Assembly (NCBI RefSeq): GCF_025997995.1
Contig: NZ_AP026683.1
Coordinates: 1,426,501 to 1,490,500, forward strand
Direction of reading: 5' to 3'
Origin: Sediminibacterium sp. TEGAF015
GTDB taxonomy: Bacteria; Bacteroidota; Bacteroidia; Chitinophagales; Chitinophagaceae
DNA: 64,000 nucleotides
In this document: positions 35,728 through 47,618 of the stretch, in pieces
Layout: every line of letters begins with the position of its first letter
Position numbering within the stretch: the stretch's first letter is position 1
Made by a program: the position numbers and the translations under genes
Notes under the pieces: model-generated
What the model was told of the DNA's origin: nothing
Seen by the model: only the letters and a program-made list of their open reading frames with translations
Databases searched by the model: none

Positions 35728-36195
35728 TCATGGTTTTATTACACTCCAGCCTTCTGCCTGCCTGATGATGAGTTCACCATTACCGCTGGGCACAATGGCA
35801 ATAAAGTTGTACAATTGGTCACGGTTTATTTTTCTTTCTTTTAGTGTATTGTTGCATTGAGATACGATTACTCCTTTTTCTATCAATGCTTTCAGGTCTT
35901 CTTCATATTTGCTGCCTTTCATGTAAGCATCCGTGCCACCGCCAAATGCAATTAGCTCAATTTCTATTTTACCTGCCAGCCGTGGGTCGGTTAGTGCATT
36001 ATTAATATTACGGATGGCCTTCTCAATAATCTTAGGGTCATTTACATCTAACTGGTAAATGGCATGATACATTTTTTTTGTGGTGGTTGCTCCGGTAAAT
36101 GCAGCATTTCTTTCTAATGCTTTGCTGGTTGTTTGTGCTGTTATTGCTGTTGTGAGCAGTACAAGGCTTAGTGCCAAAATTGATAATTGTTTCAT
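35728..36195 (-). CDS. Secreted DsrE-family protein
   Basis: This 155-residue protein has a signal peptide (ending ITAQ) and a DsrE/F-like fold: HAIYQLDVNDPKIIEKAIRN, IEIELIAFGGGTDAYMKG, LIEKGVIVSQCNNTL (single Cys in the usual reactive position). DsrE-like proteins carry or sense sulfane sulfur; a periplasmic version beside a diheme cytochrome suggests sulfur-compound handling. Confidence 0.82.
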   Translation of the reverse strand: MKQLSILALSLVLLTTAITAQTTSKALERNAAFTGATTTKKMYHAIYQLDVNDPKIIEKAIRNINNALTDPRLAGKIEIELIAFGGGTDAYMKGSKYEEDLKALIEKGVIVSQCNNTLKERKINRDQLYNFIAIVPSGNGELIIRQAEGWSVIKP

Positions 36196-36297
36196 ACGTT
36201 TATATTTATTGTTTAAAAAAGTTTAATAGTAGTACAGCAGTTGAACTGATTGCGACGCAACGATGCTAAACCTAAGCTATCGCCGCTGGTAACTAAA

Positions 36298-37293
36298 CTA
36301 TTTTTTTGTTTTTTGTGCATCGCTTATTGGTTTAAAAGGGCCATACTTGTGTTGATGCTCACTGAAACTGTCTATATAGGGGCCAAAAGGAAAATCAATA
36401 GGCTTTTTAACAATATTTTTCCAGTCTGCACTTTGGTCTTTATGTGGCCGTGGCTGACTGTTTACAAATGCGGCTACGTCCCAGGCTTCTTCATCAGTTA
36501 GTTTTGGATTGTGGTATTCTGTACCGAATGGCATGTTGTTTTTTACAAATCCGGCAAAACTACTGAGGCGGTACAAGCCTGCACCATCGTTGTAACTATG
36601 TTTACCCCAAAGTGGCGGATAGCTATAGCCTGTTCCATCCATGTTCAGTTGCCCTTCGCCATTGGCACCATGGCAGCTCTGGCAGTTGGCTGTATATACC
36701 TGTAAACCTTTAGCAGGGTCGGCGGCTCTGTCAAGATATTTTAGTTTCATCAGACTGGTGCCACCTCTGGCAACACCTTTTGGCACATCATCACCTAACC
36801 ATTTCATGTAAGCATATATGGCCTGCATTTCTTTAGTTGTGCTGTCCATTTTCTTTCCGTTGAGGCTTCGTTCAAAACAATCGTTAACCCGGTCGTAAAT
36901 ACTTTGCATACCATTATTTCTTGCCCTAAACTGCGGATAGGTTGCATACACTTTACCAAAATTATTTCCGAAAGGAATGGTGCCCCCATCTAAGTGACAA
37001 TTCTGGCAGTTCATACCATTGGTAATTTGAGCAACGATCCCTTTAGTACCCAAATAATAAGAAGTGTTGGATATAAGTTCGTGACCATACCAAATTAACT
37101 TACCATTATCTGTCCAAACAGGAATTTGATATTTATTCCATCCTCTCCATACGGTATCCACCGGTTCAGAAGCGATATAAGCTGCAAAGGCTTTGTCTGC
37201 CTCTTTTCTTTTTTGATAGCCTGAAATACTTTCATTCGCTACAACAATAGCAATGATAATAAACAGCATTATGGGAAACCAATGTACTTTCAT
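36298..37293 (-). CDS. Diheme cytochrome c, thiosulfate dehydrogenase (TsdA)-like
   Basis: I start at MKVHWFPIMLFIIIAIVVA (membrane anchor/signal). Two haem motifs, CQNCHLDGG and CQSCHGANGEG. YPQFRARNNGMQSIYDRVND then CFERSLNGK is the TsdA signature. TsdA couples two thiosulfates to tetrathionate and passes electrons to cytochromes. 331 residues. It overlaps the DUF2892-like gene region only in the longer frame. Confidence 0.85.
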   Translation of the reverse strand: MKVHWFPIMLFIIIAIVVANESISGYQKRKEADKAFAAYIASEPVDTVWRGWNKYQIPVWTDNGKLIWYGHELISNTSYYLGTKGIVAQITNGMNCQNCHLDGGTIPFGNNFGKVYATYPQFRARNNGMQSIYDRVNDCFERSLNGKKMDSTTKEMQAIYAYMKWLGDDVPKGVARGGTSLMKLKYLDRAADPAKGLQVYTANCQSCHGANGEGQLNMDGTGYSYPPLWGKHSYNDGAGLYRLSSFAGFVKNNMPFGTEYHNPKLTDEEAWDVAAFVNSQPRPHKDQSADWKNIVKKPIDFPFGPYIDSFSEHQHKYGPFKPISDAQKTKK

Positions 37294-37303
37294 AACAATA
37301 ATT

Positions 37304-37642
37304 TTAAACGGCTTCAACAGGGATGTTCAGGTCAGTAGCAAAATTGCAAATGGCCGCCGTTTTCATATGTTTTATCCAATGCTGCCATGCATAGCGGATA
37401 AAGCAGAAATGCGTTAAGGCTGTTACAAACAAATAGAACATTACCGGTGCAGCATAAATGAGCAGGTTGTGGTTTATTGCGAGCAGGGGCCAGGGAATAA
37501 AGATGGTGATGAACCCTCTTATCATACTTTCCTGGAAGCCTACATTTAAAACGATGTCTCTTTTAATCCATGCTTTTTTATTTAGTATCGCATTGGCAGT
37601 AACTGTATTTTCAGTTGTGTTTGCCAGTTGATTTTTTTTCAT
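37304..37642 (-). CDS. DUF2892-like membrane protein
   Basis: This 112-residue protein has DIVLNVGFQESMIRGFITIF, like the NVG..R..RG start of DUF2892 domains, then two helices and a basic tail. DUF2892 proteins often accompany rhodanese and sulfur-handling genes, which fits this block. Catalytic role unknown. Confidence 0.65.
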   Translation of the reverse strand: MKKNQLANTTENTVTANAILNKKAWIKRDIVLNVGFQESMIRGFITIFIPWPLLAINHNLLIYAAPVMFYLFVTALTHFCFIRYAWQHWIKHMKTAAICNFATDLNIPVEAV

Positions 37643-37739
37643 TTTGTTTGCTTTTGATTAACGATGTAAAGGTCAGTTGTTAATGAAGCCGGGAGAAATC
37701 ATACAAATTAATGAGCCATAACCACAAGTAATAAGAGTG

Positions 37740-38723
37740 CTAGGCTAAAGAGGTTACTGCCCACAACGCAGCAGCAGATATAAGTATCCAAAGTATTACC
37801 CCTTGTATCAACGGCCTGAAGCCTACGCTTAACAATAGTTTCCTATTTAGCCCGCAACCAATAAGAAATAATGTTACCGTTAAACCTGCTTTGGCAAAAT
37901 CGGTTAAGTAGTGGCTGTATTGATTTACAAAAGGCACATAAGTATTTACAATCATTGCCAAAACAAACAAGCAAATGAAATAGGGGATTTTAACTTTGCT
38001 TCCTTTATTCTTGAAGATGAAAGTTGACAAGAATGCAACAGGGATTATCCATAGTGCCCTTGCTAACTTTACGGTAGTTGCCACTTCCAGGGCATGTGTG
38101 CCATATTTGCTTGCCGCCCCTACCACTGAGCTTGTATCGTGTATGGCAATAGCACTCCACAAACCAAACTGCGTTTGTGACAAATTGATTGCATAGCCTA
38201 TTGCAGGAAAAAGAAATAATGCAATAGAATTTAAAATAAAGATGGTACCGAGGGCTACTGAAATTTGCTTTTCCTGTGCTTTAATAACGGGAGAAACAGC
38301 GGCTATTGCACTACCGCCGCATATTGCTGTACCGGCACTTATGAGGTAAGAAGTTTTCTTTTCTATTTTTAAAAACTTGCCCAATAAAAAACCTATTACC
38401 AATGTGCCAATGATAGATACAATGGTAAAAATAATTCCTTCTTTACCGGCTTTCACTGCACTAGTTACGTTCATGCCAAACCCTAAACCCACTACAGATA
38501 CCTGTAATAAAATATGAGTAGCTTTATGATTAAGGTGTAAATAAGGATGACCGATAAACTGGGCTATTACCAAACCCATTAACAAGGCAACAGGCGGCGA
38601 AATGAGGGGCGATATACAAAATACAAGAGCAAGTAAAAATATCAGTTCCCTGGTGGTAATGCTACGGTCTAATAATTTTTTTGCAGGTTTTTGTTTAGTT
38701 GGCAGTGCAGTTATTTCTTCCAT
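37740..38723 (-). CDS. yeiH: YeiH-family (UPF0324) membrane protein, putative sulfate/sulfite exporter
   Basis: I start at MEEITALPTKQKPAK (38723). 327 residues with about ten membrane helices; GTAICGGSAIAAVSPVI and AIHDTSSVVGAASKYG are hallmarks of UPF0324. Family members are proposed sulfate or sulfite exporters, usually under a LysR regulator, exactly as here. Confidence 0.9.
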   Translation of the reverse strand: MEEITALPTKQKPAKKLLDRSITTRELIFLLALVFCISPLISPPVALLMGLVIAQFIGHPYLHLNHKATHILLQVSVVGLGFGMNVTSAVKAGKEGIIFTIVSIIGTLVIGFLLGKFLKIEKKTSYLISAGTAICGGSAIAAVSPVIKAQEKQISVALGTIFILNSIALFLFPAIGYAINLSQTQFGLWSAIAIHDTSSVVGAASKYGTHALEVATTVKLARALWIIPVAFLSTFIFKNKGSKVKIPYFICLFVLAMIVNTYVPFVNQYSHYLTDFAKAGLTVTLFLIGCGLNRKLLLSVGFRPLIQGVILWILISAAALWAVTSLA

Positions 38724-38801
38724 AATGATTACTTTGTTTTTTGAAAACACAAAGCTCATTAGATTATATGCGGAAGAGAAATTGCTATTGATAATGTATC
38801 A

Positions 38802-39695
38802 TTACCTGAAGTTATAGTGCCGGGCAAATTTCATGAAAAGGTCTGGCAGTGCCTCTGCCTGCCCATGCTGCTGGATAAAATAAAAATGGCGTTCAATATT
38901 TAGTCCTTTTACATCAATAATACAGCATTCCTTGTTTTGTAATTCCTTTAAAATTGCATGTATGGAAAGAAAGGCCATAGCATTGGAATTTAATAAATAC
39001 AGCTTCATGCTTTCTGTACTGCCCAGTTCCATTTCGTTTTGCAATTGGGAAATTTTAATCCCAAATGGTTTCAACGCATGTGCAATAACTTCCAGTGTGC
39101 CAGAGCCTGGCTCTCTTAACAGCAATGGAATTTTTAGTAATTCATCGGGTTTAATCACTCCTTTTCTTGCTATTGGATGATTCATGTTAGCAACTAAGAC
39201 TAATTCATCTTTTACAAATTCTGTGTATTTGAACAAATTATTTTTTGATTGGCCTTCGATAATTCCTAAGTCAATCTGTTTGTTTTCTAAAGCCTGTTCA
39301 ATTTGCCCTGTGTTGTTAATACTTAATACAACTTTTATATTGCTAAATTTTTTGTAGAAAGCAGCGAGTACCGGCGGCAACACATACTGTGCTACAGTGG
39401 TGCTTGCACCAATACTTAGCTTTCCGGAATACTTCTGAGTAAATGTGTTCAATTCAAACTCAAGGTTTCGGTACACATCAAATAGCTGTTTGGTGTGCTG
39501 CAAAAGAGTTTGACCTGCTGTTGTCAATTTTATTTTAGTGCCATTGCGTTCAAACAATTTTACTTTAAAATGATGTTCAATTTCCTGTATGTGTTTGGTA
39601 ACTGCCGGTTGGGTGATAAATAACTCTTCTGCAGCTTTAGTAAAGCTGAGGCGTTTGGCAACGGTGTTAAAAACCTGTAATCTAAAATCGAACAT
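38802..39695 (-). CDS. LysR-family regulator (CysL/YeiE-like)
   Basis: This 297-residue LTTR has an N-terminal winged HTH (FNTVAKRLSFTKAAEELFIT, QPAVTKHIQEIE) and a C-terminal effector domain (LVANMNHPIARKG, LLREPGSGTLEVI). CysL/YeiE regulators control yeiH and sulfite reductase genes. It lies upstream of yeiH on the same strand, not divergent, so it likely heads the block. Confidence 0.9.
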   Translation of the reverse strand: MFDFRLQVFNTVAKRLSFTKAAEELFITQPAVTKHIQEIEHHFKVKLFERNGTKIKLTTAGQTLLQHTKQLFDVYRNLEFELNTFTQKYSGKLSIGASTTVAQYVLPPVLAAFYKKFSNIKVVLSINNTGQIEQALENKQIDLGIIEGQSKNNLFKYTEFVKDELVLVANMNHPIARKGVIKPDELLKIPLLLREPGSGTLEVIAHALKPFGIKISQLQNEMELGSTESMKLYLLNSNAMAFLSIHAILKELQNKECCIIDVKGLNIERHFYFIQQHGQAEALPDLFMKFARHYNFR

Positions 39696-39858
39696 ATATG
39701 TTATTGAGGCTTGATAGAAAAGTTGAAGTTACATAAAGTTGCGTTTGGGATTCCATATAAAGGCCGTTGCAATAGGTATAGTTTAATTGGGGTGATGGTG
39801 TTACGTGTGCAGATGATAACATGTTGTCGCCCCGGCGGGTGGGGCAGTGCGTTGGCAT

Positions 39859-39921
39859 TTTTAGCTCTTGGCAAGGTTGGCATTTGTGTCCGGGTTTTGT
39901 GTGCCTTGCCATGTGCTAAAA
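39859..39921. repeat. Covarying palindrome PB4
   Basis: TTTTTAGC-TCT-TGGCAAGG ... CCTTGCCA-TGT-GCTAAAA. 5' side of the sulfur block before site N, next to a G-rich stretch. 39696-40161 holds this and site N, no gene. Confidence 0.7.
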
Positions 39922-39993
39922 TTGCGTAGGGCAGCATTGCAAAGTTTTAAGTCGTGTCAAACTGGAATGATGTGTCCCAGTAGGGTGACGTAC

Positions 39994-40151
39994 AACGTCC
40001 GTGGCTTTACGCTGGTTGGATAATCCGTGTTACTACAGCTGGCTTGGCCACTAAAGCCCCGATTAGTTAAAGCCAAATTACTGAAGCCCATTTGAAATAC
40101 ACAAGTTGATAGGCCATTGCTGAACCTCCAACTGGCGTAAAGCCTTTTGTT
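39994..40151 (-). repeat. attC-like site N (158 bp)
   Basis: AACGTCCGTGGCTTTACGC ... GCGTAAAGCCTTTTGTT. 157-bp group. The right flank GCCTGC pairs with GCAGGC before site O. Confidence 0.78.
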
Positions 40152-40161
40152 GCCTGCTGGC

Positions 40162-40686
40162 TTATTTAATTACAGCGTTTCCTTGATACTCTTTTGCTTG
40201 TTTATAGATTGTAGCACCAAGTAATTTCCATTCTAAAACCCCGTAAACAGAATAATCAAATTTATTATTATCGTTTGTCCGATTTACAATAATTGAAACC
40301 GGCCTCCAATGTATCCCACTAATTAATCCAGTTGTAGAAGAATTGGAACTAATTGGGATATTGCTTTGTCCTTGTTTATCTTTACCATACTTTATACCCA
40401 AAGTATATTTTGAAACTAAAGTGTTTTCCAAATCAATACTAACAAAATAGTTCTCATTACTTTTTAAGCTATCCTCAGGAATAAAATTCCAAGTCTTTAT
40501 TTGGCTTGAATTTGGTTCTTCGTTATCACTGTTTGAGTTCCCAATAAAAGATAAAAGTCCGAACACAAAAATAACTGAAGCGAAAATCCCCAACTTTTCA
40601 CGAATGAGCTTTGTCGCATTGAAGCAAATAAAGACAAAGAAAATAAAGAGTCCAACGTTTAGTAGAGACCAAAGTAGATAAAGCAT
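40162..40686 (-). CDS. Membrane protein, unknown
   Basis: This 174-residue protein has two N-terminal membrane helices (LYLLWSLLNVGLFIFFVFIC and IFASVIFVFGLLSFIG) and an outer beta-rich domain (ENYFVSIDLENTLVSKY, IHWRPVSIIVNRT). Sole gene of the N-O unit. No family recognised. Confidence 0.55.
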   Translation of the reverse strand: MLYLLWSLLNVGLFIFFVFICFNATKLIREKLGIFASVIFVFGLLSFIGNSNSDNEEPNSSQIKTWNFIPEDSLKSNENYFVSIDLENTLVSKYTLGIKYGKDKQGQSNIPISSNSSTTGLISGIHWRPVSIIVNRTNDNNKFDYSVYGVLEWKLLGATIYKQAKEYQGNAVIK

Positions 40687-40723
40687 ATTGTTTAATTATT
40701 TGTATTTAAGAATGCTTGCAGGC

Positions 40724-40881
40724 AACGTCCGTGGCTTTACGCTGGTTGGACAATCCATGTTACTACTGCTGGCTTGGCCACTAAAGACTCGATTAGTTAA
40801 AGCCAAATTACTGAAGCTCTTTTGAAATACCTAAGCTGATGGGCCATTGCTGAAAGCCCAACTTGAGTAAAGCCTTTTGTT
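40724..40881 (-). repeat. attC-like site O (158 bp)
   Basis: AACGTCCGTGGCTTTACGC ... GAGTAAAGCCTTTTGTT. The right flank GTCTGTAGTTTT pairs over 12 bases (one G.T) with AAAATTACAGAC before site P. Confidence 0.78.
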
Positions 40882-40892
40882 GTCTGTAGTTT

Positions 40893-41837
40893 TTAAATAC
40901 ACTCGTTCCTAACTTTGATTTTATAAGTCTCTAATTTGTCTTTTAAGTCTAACCAATTATTGACTCTAAGTGTTCCCGCTGGGTAAAGTTTGCTGTTAAA
41001 GTCTTTTGTTATTACTCGTAAACAATTAGGCATTTTCCCTTGGGTCTCAAATACAATTTGATTTATTTCGTCAATATTGTATACTTTCTTTTTCCAAAAA
41101 AAATTATGATTTCGGATTATAAAATAATTATCAGAGACCTGAAAGTAGTGCATTTGATAAGAAAATGCGATAAACCACAAAAACGAAAAGCCAGAAATAA
41201 AAAGCATCCCTTCAATGTTAACTGGAGTTTTACTAATTAAAGCTTTAAAGACAAAAAAACCAATAAATCCCCAAAGGCAAATCCCTCTTAACGAAGTAAT
41301 CTGATTCCCTTTAAAAGTATCACAAATGTCAAATATGAGAGCCCCATTATCAATTGGGGAAATGGCACCTTCAGAGAATTCTATTTTATCAACAACAACC
41401 ATTTTAATGAAAGATTTTATCTCCCAAGAATTTGAATACATATCATCAAATATGACTTTATTGACTCCATTTTTAAAAGTTAAAGTAGCAGCCTCCATAT
41501 AAAAATTACCCAAAAAAGGAAATCTCTTCTTACCTACAAGTTCTATGTGTGCTATATCTAACCAAAGAAATTCTTCATTATTAAATGTTATTGAATTAGA
41601 ATTAACTTTTAGTCTTGGTGCATTTCTGAAATAAGCATATATGACATAAACAGAGATAAAATAAAGAAAAATGCTAATAACAAGTACAAAATAATGTTTA
41701 GAGTATAAATAGTTACTACTTCGTTGAATTAAAAATTCTCGCAATAAAATAGTTGCAATAAGTTTAAGAGAAATACAGCTTAAAAATAAAACTAGATAAA
41801 ACTTTAATTTATGTCTTTTAGATACTATTTCTTTCAT
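40893..41837 (-). CDS. Membrane protein, unknown
   Basis: I start at MKEIVSKRHKL (41837); the longer frame enters site P. 314 residues: two N-terminal helices, a soluble part like a PH/bPH domain (LKVNSNSITFNNEEFLWLDI), two more helices (~200-240) and a second similar strand-rich part (YFIIRNHNFFWKKKVYNI). Two copies of the same domain around helices is plausible. Sole gene of the O-P unit. Confidence 0.55.
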   Translation of the reverse strand: MKEIVSKRHKLKFYLVLFLSCISLKLIATILLREFLIQRSSNYLYSKHYFVLVISIFLYFISVYVIYAYFRNAPRLKVNSNSITFNNEEFLWLDIAHIELVGKKRFPFLGNFYMEAATLTFKNGVNKVIFDDMYSNSWEIKSFIKMVVVDKIEFSEGAISPIDNGALIFDICDTFKGNQITSLRGICLWGFIGFFVFKALISKTPVNIEGMLFISGFSFLWFIAFSYQMHYFQVSDNYFIIRNHNFFWKKKVYNIDEINQIVFETQGKMPNCLRVITKDFNSKLYPAGTLRVNNWLDLKDKLETYKIKVRNECI

Positions 41838-41849
41838 AAAATTACAGAC

Positions 41850-41973
41850 AACGTTTTGCGGGTTTAAGAAGTTGGCAATTGCGGAGCACAAAACTGTCTG
41901 CCAGCACTGCACTTGATACGAAGAACAAATATTCATTTAAGCACGTCACCGCCAATTTCTTAAACCCGCTGTT
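41850..41973 (-). repeat. attC-like site P (124 bp)
   Basis: AACGTTTTGCGGGTTTAAGAA ... TTCTTAAACCCGCTGTT. Inner arms GCGGGTTTAAGAA/TTCTTAAACCCGC pair exactly. The right flank AGCAGCAGGG pairs with CCTTGCTGCT before site Q. Confidence 0.8.
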
Positions 41974-42002
41974 AGCAGCAGGGTTACTTGTTTATCGGTC
42001 TG

Positions 42003-44605
<2,603 letters not shown>

Positions 44606-44629
44606 TGTTATGTAACGATAATTGTTCGG

Positions 44630-44663
44630 CAAAGATAATAATTCTCATTTAGAAATAAATCAA
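44630..44663 (-). promoter_or_regulatory. Candidate promoter of the regulator-katG operon
   Basis: TATCTTTG (-7 type) at 44630-44637 with TTG at 44661-44663, spacing 23 (a little long). GAGAATTATTATC between them resembles a Fur/PerR box, so autoregulation is plausible. Confidence 0.4.
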
Positions 44664-44708
44664 TTTTCGAAAATATTCTGAATCAGGCGGTAGAAAAACC
44701 TTGCTGCT

Positions 44709-44834
44709 AACGGTTCTCAGCTATACGCAGGCAGGGATTTTTACCACTGAACTTCCTACGAAGAACTGAACTCCAAATATAGCAATTTACTGTCCTACGA
44801 AGCACGAAACCCCTGCTTGCGTATAGGTGATGTT
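44709..44834 (-). repeat. attC-like site Q (126 bp)
   Basis: AACGGTTCTCAGCTATACGC ... GCGTATAGGTGATGTT. Arms CTATACGCAGGCAGGG/CCCTGCTTGCGTATAG pair with one mismatch. The right flank ATGCCT pairs with AGGCAT before site R. 44664-44911 holds no gene. Confidence 0.76.
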
Positions 44835-44911
44835 ATGCCTTCGCCCTTCTTTTTCTGTCGTCTGTTTGGTTGTCATTTCGTGTCTGTTTAGGTGCGTTGG
44901 CTTGTATGTGT

Positions 44912-45613
44912 CTATTTGCTTAACTGTTCTAAAATGGCTTTCATAATTTTATTGCAGTGTCCGATATGTTGTATGCCTTTTTCTATGTCGCTCAAAGATT
45001 GAACGAAACGAGAATTTATCAAGTCGCTTTTTCCATTTTCTAACATCAGTTCAGTAGTCTGTTCGCTTACTTCCAAATGAAACTGTAAGCCGATTACATT
45101 GTCGCCATAGCTGAATGCTTGATTGGTATTTGCTTCTGATACTAATATGTTTGAGCAATTGGTGGGAATTTCAAATTGGTCTCCGTGCCAATGAAAAACA
45201 ATTGGGTTGTCTTTGAATAGTTCATAAAACCAAGAAAGTTTTTTACACTGGTCAGTCGGAAATACAGGAAACCACCCAATTTCTTTGTTTTTAGCTTTCA
45301 TCACTTCTGCTCCCAAACAACAAGCAATTAATTGAGCACCCAAACAAATGCCTACTACTTTTTTCTCTGCTTCAATGCTTTTTTTGATAAATAATTTCTC
45401 TTCTTCTAACCAACTAAATTCAAGTTCATCATAAACGCCCATTGGTCCACCCATTACAATCAACCAATCAAAATCGGCAATTTCAGGCAAAACAAAATCT
45501 TCATAAAATTTTGTAGCCGTTAAAATGTGATTATTCTCGTTCGCCCAAGTTTCTATATAGCCTAATCCTTCAAAGGCTACGTGTTGTAAATAATGTATTC
45601 GTAATGATTTCAT
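44912..45613 (-). CDS. Class I glutamine amidotransferase-like protein
   Basis: I start at MKSLRIHYLQHVAFEG (45613). 233 residues with the triad of GATase1: Cys in VVGICLGAQLIA, His and Glu in GLQFHLEVSEQ. Resembles GuaA-like stand-alone amidotransferases of unknown acceptor. Last gene of the MarR-linked operon, 4 nt after the PLP-protein gene. Confidence 0.85.
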   Translation of the reverse strand: MKSLRIHYLQHVAFEGLGYIETWANENNHILTATKFYEDFVLPEIADFDWLIVMGGPMGVYDELEFSWLEEEKLFIKKSIEAEKKVVGICLGAQLIACCLGAEVMKAKNKEIGWFPVFPTDQCKKLSWFYELFKDNPIVFHWHGDQFEIPTNCSNILVSEANTNQAFSYGDNVIGLQFHLEVSEQTTELMLENGKSDLINSRFVQSLSDIEKGIQHIGHCNKIMKAILEQLSK

Positions 45614-45617
45614 TTTA

Positions 45618-46334
45618 CTATTTTTTTTCGTTCCAATAATAACTGTCGGGATAAGGTCTTTTGCCAAAAATGGCTGTTCCAACCCGAATAATGGTTGACC
45701 CTTCTTCAATGGCTGTTTCAAGGTCGCCACTCATACCCATAGATAACTCGTGAACAGGTATGTTTTTCTCTAACATTTGGTTTTGGATATTCTTAAGAAG
45801 TTTAAAACATTTACGGACTTTTTCTGTCTCTGCCGAAAAAAGTCCTATCGTCATCAAACCTTTTATGTGCAGTCTTTCAAGTTGCTGAACTTGTAAAGCA
45901 AAATCCAAAGCCTTTTCTGGTGCAATGCCAAATTTGCTTTCTTCGTACGATGTATTTACTTGCACAAAAACATCAATCGTTTTATCTTCAAACTCTAAAC
46001 GCTTTTGTAATTTTTCTGCTAATTCTATTCTGTCAAGCGATTGAATACAATTAGCATATTTTATTACTTCTTTAATTTTGTTTGTTTGTAAGTGCCCAAT
46101 AAAATGGGTTTGGTGCGGTGTGGCTTTTAGCGTTTTATATTTTTCTTTTAGCTCTTGTAGTTTGTTTTCTGCAATCAAGTTTTCGCCTGTTTGCAGTGCA
46201 ATTAAAATCTTCTCGGCCGAAACTGTTTTTGTTGCCAACAGAAGTTTTACACCTTGGCTATCTCTACCACAGTTGGTGCAAGCGGATTTTATCCGATTAT
46301 GAATAACTGCAATATTTTGAATTATCTCATTCAT
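45618..46334 (-). CDS. yggS: YggS-family PLP homeostasis protein
   Basis: This 238-residue protein is an alanine-racemase-like barrel with the PLP Lys in LLLATKTVSAEKI, HFIGHLQTNKIKEVIKY, and MGMSGDLETAIEEGSTIIRVG. It buffers pyridoxal phosphate. Its start overlaps the AAA gene stop. Confidence 0.93.
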   Translation of the reverse strand: MNEIIQNIAVIHNRIKSACTNCGRDSQGVKLLLATKTVSAEKILIALQTGENLIAENKLQELKEKYKTLKATPHQTHFIGHLQTNKIKEVIKYANCIQSLDRIELAEKLQKRLEFEDKTIDVFVQVNTSYEESKFGIAPEKALDFALQVQQLERLHIKGLMTIGLFSAETEKVRKCFKLLKNIQNQMLEKNIPVHELSMGMSGDLETAIEEGSTIIRVGTAIFGKRPYPDSYYWNEKK

Positions 46335-47056
46335 CCCAATAATTGAGTTTGAAGTTCAGCTTCCAATTCTTCAATTAGAAGCGATTTTATTGTTGTAAAA
46401 GCGTAGTCTTTGGCTTCGGCAAAAGAAATTTCATATTTGCGATTGATATTTGCTAAATGTTCAGGCATTGAAACTAAAATTTTGTCGTAGTAATCATCTA
46501 ATGATTTTTTATTAGGCATTTCAAATTTTACTACTACTTGAAAACGTCTAACAAGTGCTTTGTCTAAGATTTCTAAATGGTTGGTAGCAGAAATAAGTAA
46601 TGCTCTTTCGGGCAAATAATCAATGAGTTGTAGAAGTGTATTAACAAGCCTTCGCATTTCGCCCACATCTCTATCGTCATTGCTTCGCATTTTACCTATT
46701 TGGTCAAATTCGTCTAAAAATAATACCGAATTTTCTCTTGCCACTTTATCAAAAACCATTTTTAGATTTTGAGAAGTTTCCCCAATTCTTGATTGCACTA
46801 CATTACTCAAACTAAGAATGTTTAAAGGCTTACCCAAACTATTTGCAATGGCTTTAGCTGTTGTGGTTTTGCCACAGCCCGAACTGCCATAAAGCAAAAT
46901 TTTATTATTTACGGGTAGACCATACTTTTTTAACTCATCAATGTATTTGTATTCTTTTATGAGTTGATGAATGGCAAAACGATTTTCTTCATCCATTAAA
47001 ATCTCTGATAATTCTACTTTCTCTCGGTCAATTATGATGATTTCGTGAACGTTCAT
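46331..47056 (-). CDS. AAA ATPase (single domain)
   Basis: This 241-residue AAA protein has Walker A (YGSSGCGKTTTAKAIA), Walker B (SVLFLDEFDQIG), sensor 1 (LLISATNHLE) and Arg finger region (DKALVRRFQVVVKFEM). A short N-terminal extension precedes. No protease domain follows. Its partner is unknown; overlaps both neighbours by 4 nt. Confidence 0.88.
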   Translation of the reverse strand: MNVHEIIIIDREKVELSEILMDEENRFAIHQLIKEYKYIDELKKYGLPVNNKILLYGSSGCGKTTTAKAIANSLGKPLNILSLSNVVQSRIGETSQNLKMVFDKVARENSVLFLDEFDQIGKMRSNDDRDVGEMRRLVNTLLQLIDYLPERALLISATNHLEILDKALVRRFQVVVKFEMPNKKSLDDYYDKILVSMPEHLANINRKYEISFAEAKDYAFTTIKSLLIEELEAELQTQLLG

Positions 47057-47595
47057 TCGCTTTTATTTTGTTTGAGTTCTTCCCTAAGAATTTGATAAAT
47101 AAAATTGAGCTTCGCTTCTTCTCCAAAATAAGCAACTTCCTGTTCAGCTATTTTTGTTGCACCAATTCGGGTTATGGCTATATGTGACCTTACATAAGAT
47201 GCTCCAACTTGAAATTTTACTCTATCTACAAATTGAAAAATGTAATCCAACATTGTACGCTTAACCGATGCGTTTATCCCTTTCCCCCAATATTCTGTAG
47301 CATAAAAGGTATAACCAATAAAAATACTTTTATCATTTTCATCCCAATCATAAAAACGGGTGCAACCAAGAGTTTTATGTGTAGCTTTTTCTAAAATTTT
47401 GTATGCTCCTTTGCTCTGCAATGCACCTTCAAAAAAAACTTTGAATACTTCTTTTTTCCAACGGTCTTTATTGGGATGCTGTTCCCAAATTTTAGGGTCA
47501 GATGCAACTTTGAATAAATCGTCAAAATCATCTTCTTTTAATGGTTGAAGAATTACTCTTTCATTCTGTAAAATATTTTGGATTTCAAAATTCAT
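47053..47595 (-). CDS. GNAT-family N-acetyltransferase (RimJ-like)
   Basis: I start at MNFEIQNILQ (47595). 180 residues: VILQPLKEDDFDDLFKVASD, IFIGYTFYATEYWGKGINAS (acetyl-CoA loop) and VGASYVRSHIAITRIGATKI. RimJ/YdaF-type fold. The acceptor is unknown. Confidence 0.86.
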   Translation of the reverse strand: MNFEIQNILQNERVILQPLKEDDFDDLFKVASDPKIWEQHPNKDRWKKEVFKVFFEGALQSKGAYKILEKATHKTLGCTRFYDWDENDKSIFIGYTFYATEYWGKGINASVKRTMLDYIFQFVDRVKFQVGASYVRSHIAITRIGATKIAEQEVAYFGEEAKLNFIYQILREELKQNKSE

Positions 47596-47618
47596 TGGTT
47601 TGAAAATGTGTTTAATGA

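Noticed and set aside
39682..39937. Two minus-strand frames of 76-78 residues
   Set aside because: They read the PB4 palindrome and adjacent G-rich DNA; the similarity to the frame near 33.4 kb is the repeat, not a protein family.
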